From the NCBI GenBank assembly GCA_001414345.1, contig LLCB01000039.1:1-64000 (forward strand): a DNA stretch of 64,000 bases, in the 5' to 3' direction. A model generated the notes under the pieces. It was not told the DNA's origin, did no database searches, and saw nothing but the letters and a program-made list of their open reading frames with translations. The position numbers and the translations under genes are program-made. Shown here one piece after another: positions 60,884 through 64,000 of this stretch (the first letter of the stretch is position 1; each line of letters begins with the position of its first letter). The DNA comes from Hymenoscyphus infarciens (taxonomy: Eukaryota; Ascomycota; Leotiomycetes; Helotiales; Helotiaceae).

Positions 60884-62692
60884 TCAAGTTGAACCGGCAC
60901 TGTCATTGCCACGGGAACAGCCATTAAGAGCAGCTTCACCATCAGCCAAAACAGAATAGAAATTGTGCTGACTAGGAACGTCTAATGCAGGGTTTGCGTC
61001 AAAAAAATCGGCTGGCTTGAAATGAATCTCGTTTTTTCTACTGGCATAACAGGCCAGTCCTTTACACGAAGGTTGTGAGTGAAACAGAAAACTGCCCACA
61101 CAACTAAATCCGTATTCTCAACATTATCGTTGCGAGCAGCCGCATCGAAGCATCCGCCTCTATCGACCTCGGAATGATTTGTGAACTCGCCACCAGCCCA
61201 AAATTCGTAATCTTCATGCTTAGTTACCCAGGCATGGTGGGTCGCGAACTTCGTCCATGATGCAGCAAGCGAATTCGGAACAGCTAACAGCAATTGAGTG
61301 GGCGATGGAGTGAAATTGTAGGCAACGGGCTTTCCTGATATTACGTTATGGTTTGACGGATTGGTTATCTTAACGACTCGAATATTGAAGGGTGAGGCGT
61401 CGATGTGTATCGAGTTTTCCACGGTCGTCGTACGAACTTCACAAGAATTGTCATATGGGTTCGTGCCCAAATTCATGGGGATCGAGACCGAGTCTTCCGC
61501 CACCACCCTATTTTGGTGCCCGTCTATGGCTGGGTTGCTACCGGCGGCGAAAATGTGCTGATGATTCTGAGCCAGGGGTCCCTTTCCAACAACGTTTCCG
61601 TAATTTGAGAAATTATTTTCTTCAATGCTGACTGGTGACATGATACACTACCTGTTTGCCGTGTTTTGACGGATATACTAGGTAGTGTTAATTTAGTGAT
61701 TCTAGATAGCGTGGAACTTAAAGACCTGCCCTCCTGCGAGGTCAAAAGGATAGGTGAAAAGATACTCATAGTTACCAAGGGTGACGAAAAACTGGATGAT
61801 CAACTTCCTGTTTCTCACGACGACGGGTCTGCCAGTTACGAGATTGGTATGCTGCCACAGGATGCATCAACTTGTTTGTGATTGCAAACAACGTTTTTGG
61901 ATACATACCGATTTCTTTCTGAAGAGACTAGCATTGCATCGATATACTAATAGCACCGAGACAGACATCCAAGGGCAGTATTATTTGCAGTACGACCAGC
62001 GTCAGCGTCGCCAAATTCAAAAGCCTGTTTCGATAGAACGGTGCCCTTGGGTCGGCATAAGGTACTGTTAACTCGCTAAACGAAAGTCGATGGAAAACGC
62101 TCCATCCCTCAAAGCTATGATCGTGGAGAACGGCACACTCCCTCAGTGTAAATGAAAGCCTGAATCGCCAATTTTGCCATTCCACAAGTCCACTGCATTC
62201 AGAAACGAAGTACCTTTGGGCTGGACAACATTAAGGGGTTTGAAATCATGAGTGACAGATGCCTCCATCAGCTCGGGAATATACTCTGCTGCCTTACAGT
62301 GCTCCGTAGGTTTTGCCAGAATTTCTTACCAAGTTACCATGAAGCAATCCGTCCTCCGTGCCCCCGGTCGGAAGTCTCTCGATACGAACCGCTGTCTTTT
62401 TATTTGTGTGCACGATAATGCATATGGGTAAAGGACATGCATAGTGGTTGGCATTCTCCTTTGCCTTTGTCGTGTCTCTTGCAAAACAAAATAATTGAGT
62501 CAAACGAGAGTGTTCGTCTGTCGTGTCTGGACCACCAAAAGACCAAGAATCATCAATTTCGGCAGCTAAGGGCTGTTCCTGCATTTTGCTGTATTTGGGA
62601 TTGTCTTCTATCGTAAAGTTTTCAGACCGGGCGCCTGGTCTTGGAGAAGAAGGCGTTAGGCGAGTAGACAACAATGTGAACGCTTCGTGCAA
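60884..62692 (-). pseudogene. Copper amine oxidase pseudogene
   Basis: Scattered - strand pieces match copper/topaquinone amine oxidases in order: RLTQLFCFARD ... RIERLPTGGTEDGL (62500-62320), FKPLNVVQPKGTSF (about 62230), VEWQNWRFRLSFT ... LSFSELTVPYADPRAPF (62185-62020), a TLGNYEYLFTY segment (about 61750) holding the N-Y-(D/E) cofactor-tyrosine motif, NHQHIF with the copper-ligand HxH (about 61555), ISGKPVAYNFTPSPTQLLL, RNDNVENTDLVVWAVF, and FKPADFFDANPALDVP near the C-terminus (61000-60950). Frameshifts occur near 62190-62200 (one base lost in TTGTGG), around 61930-61880 and near 61050 in an A run. In-frame stops crowd 61720-61640. The N-terminal third is not found. The intact family oxidises primary amines to aldehydes. 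This copy cannot make a full enzyme. Confidence 0.8.
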
Positions 62693-63403
62693 TATTATGG
62701 GTATACTTACTTGACAAATAATTGTATAAGAGTATCTCGGAGACTCTAAATTGATAAAATGATGTCCGAAATAATAGGACGATCAGGATTTGGACTCTAT
62801 CATTTGCGCCTTGTCGTACGAAGCTCTTAAGAATATTTGTGGAAAGAAGATCTGAACTGCCAGCGTTATGGGCAACAGCACAGCTACCACCAACAAGTCA
62901 CCGTATTCTTGGTGCCAACACATGCAACAACCGCTGAAACGTAGAATACAAATGAAGGTGAATGTATTGCATTTCGCTTAGAGTAACCCCCACCTGCATA
63001 GAAAGACAGCATTGTTGTTTGACGCGAGTTATTTACATATCCCACCTTTCTGTCAGCCCTGGAGCGCTCCTATTCTTTCCCGAGAAATTGTTTAAGCTCT
63101 CGGAAACATTGTCGGATTCCAGAAAATACACGATTCAGCACTGCCCAGTTGAAAACGAAAGCGGAGAATGGCGAAAGGCTCAGCGGGGCGAAGGATACAA
63201 CAGAAATGTCCCGGAGCTTGTCGCAACGAGGGCTCGCTGCACAATGACCAGCGATGCTTTGAACGACTCCAGAAATTATTCCCGAAGAAACCAAGTCTGG
63301 CTGTGGAGAAAGGATGTGTTTCCTATTTCCCCTCGCAAAAAGAGTCTAGATGATGGTTCAAAAGGGTATTTCAATTATAATGCTTGAAAGCGTTCCGAAA
63401 AAT
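62693..63403. other. No gene recognised
   Basis: Ordinary composition. It could hold the decayed N-terminal part or upstream region of the amine oxidase, but no family segment was found. Confidence 0.4.
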
Positions 63404-64000
63404 CAGTGTTGCCAGTAGTAGTATTATCATGGTAAAATACTGCAGCATTTTAAATAAATATATTATTAGAATATTTTAATAGTGTATATTTATTTTTAAA
63501 CCTAATATTTTTACACTATACTAGTTATTTAATATCGTAACAGTACTAATCTTATACTTTTTAATAACTCGTATACTAAAACCTAAAAATAGACTCTCTT
63601 TTCTTATAAGCCACTTTTATTAATATAAGAAATTTTAATACTATTTTAGATACTATTAATATAATTCATTTTTTAAAGTATAGTATTTAATTAAATCAGT
63701 AGATCGAGCGATTTAGGTATATACTTTTAACGTTATATATTATATTATATAATTCTAAAGTATAAAACTAAAAATAAGTAGGTTTAAAATCCAGGGTAAA
63801 AAGCTTAAATTTAACAGGTTTAGAACACCATAGTATTATTATAAAATTGATTAAAATACTAATAATATTAATAGTAATACGATTAAATATTGTTAGGATT
63901 ATATAGTATAAATAGGATATATTAAACTCTATTTTCAATAATATATCGTAGTAGTATAATTTTCCAGCTACTACTAGCAATACTACGAGAAATCATTTTT
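63404..64000. repeat. RIP-degraded repeat, right copy of an inverted pair
   Basis: It starts CAGTGTTGCCAGTAG at 63404 and is the reverse complement of the left copy (shared blocks include AAATAAATATATTATTAGAA, ATTTTAATAGTGT, CAGTACTAATC and AAAATAAGTAGGTTTAAA). It runs off the window. Confidence 0.75.

Overview
The window looks like the genome of a filamentous ascomycete (Pezizomycotina, plausibly Leotiomycetes/Helotiales; the class is an inference from gene style). Genes have short spliceosomal introns with GTRNGT donors and CTAAC/CTRAY-like branch sites. The conserved genes are typically fungal (MED8, STU1/CLASP, 2EXR proteins). The window alternates between GC-balanced gene islands and very AT-rich, gene-free blocks full of dead transposons. 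In those blocks CpA and TpG dinucleotides are almost absent while CpG, CpC and CpT survive, the footprint of repeat-induced point mutation (RIP) with CpA preference.

Layout. 1-740: end of a repeat family plus a degenerate palindromic array. 0.87-12.8 kb: gene island with a tandem 2EXR-domain gene (-), an intradiol dioxygenase pseudogene (+) split by a Tourist/Harbinger-like MITE, a small three-exon DUF6914-like gene (-) with a strongly strand-asymmetric downstream region, and MED8 (+). 12.85-28.1 kb: AT-rich block with a 1-kb TIR element, a complete RIP-degraded Ty1/Copia element (21181-27358, 172-bp LTRs, TSD TCTAT), a truncated second copy, and an inserted, little-mutated 350-bp solo LTR. 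28.1-30.7 kb: mixed intergenic DNA with AT repeats and one GC island.

30.7-36.9 kb: second gene island, with a basic-secretory-protein-type metalloprotease (-) divergent from STU1/CLASP (+, four exons). 36.9-51.7 kb: second AT-rich block, dominated by a 6.8-kb element with heptamer-rich inverted termini. That element encodes a DDE integrase-core transposase and a second long protein, both readable through RIP stops, and is bracketed by two inverted 0.6-kb arms. Further right lie a direct-repeat pair, a RIP-mutated copy of the 4.3-kb MITE and an 893-bp TRIM-like element with TSD CTTTA.

51.7-56.4 kb: third island, with a SAP-SAP-SWIM-RING protein (-), probably a ubiquitin ligase, divergent from a secreted berberine-bridge-type FAD oxidoreductase (+). 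56.4-64.0 kb: a ~5-kb pocket holding a MATE-family transporter (-) and a decayed copper amine oxidase pseudogene (-), bracketed by two inverted copies of one RIP-degraded repeat. The left copy carries a solo Copia LTR (TSD CTTTG).

The intact genes are mostly housekeeping (transcription, mitosis, ubiquitin) or accessory (secreted oxidase, protease, transporter). I see no operon-like system. The most novel material is the heptamer-terminated two-gene transposon and the tandem 2EXR gene.
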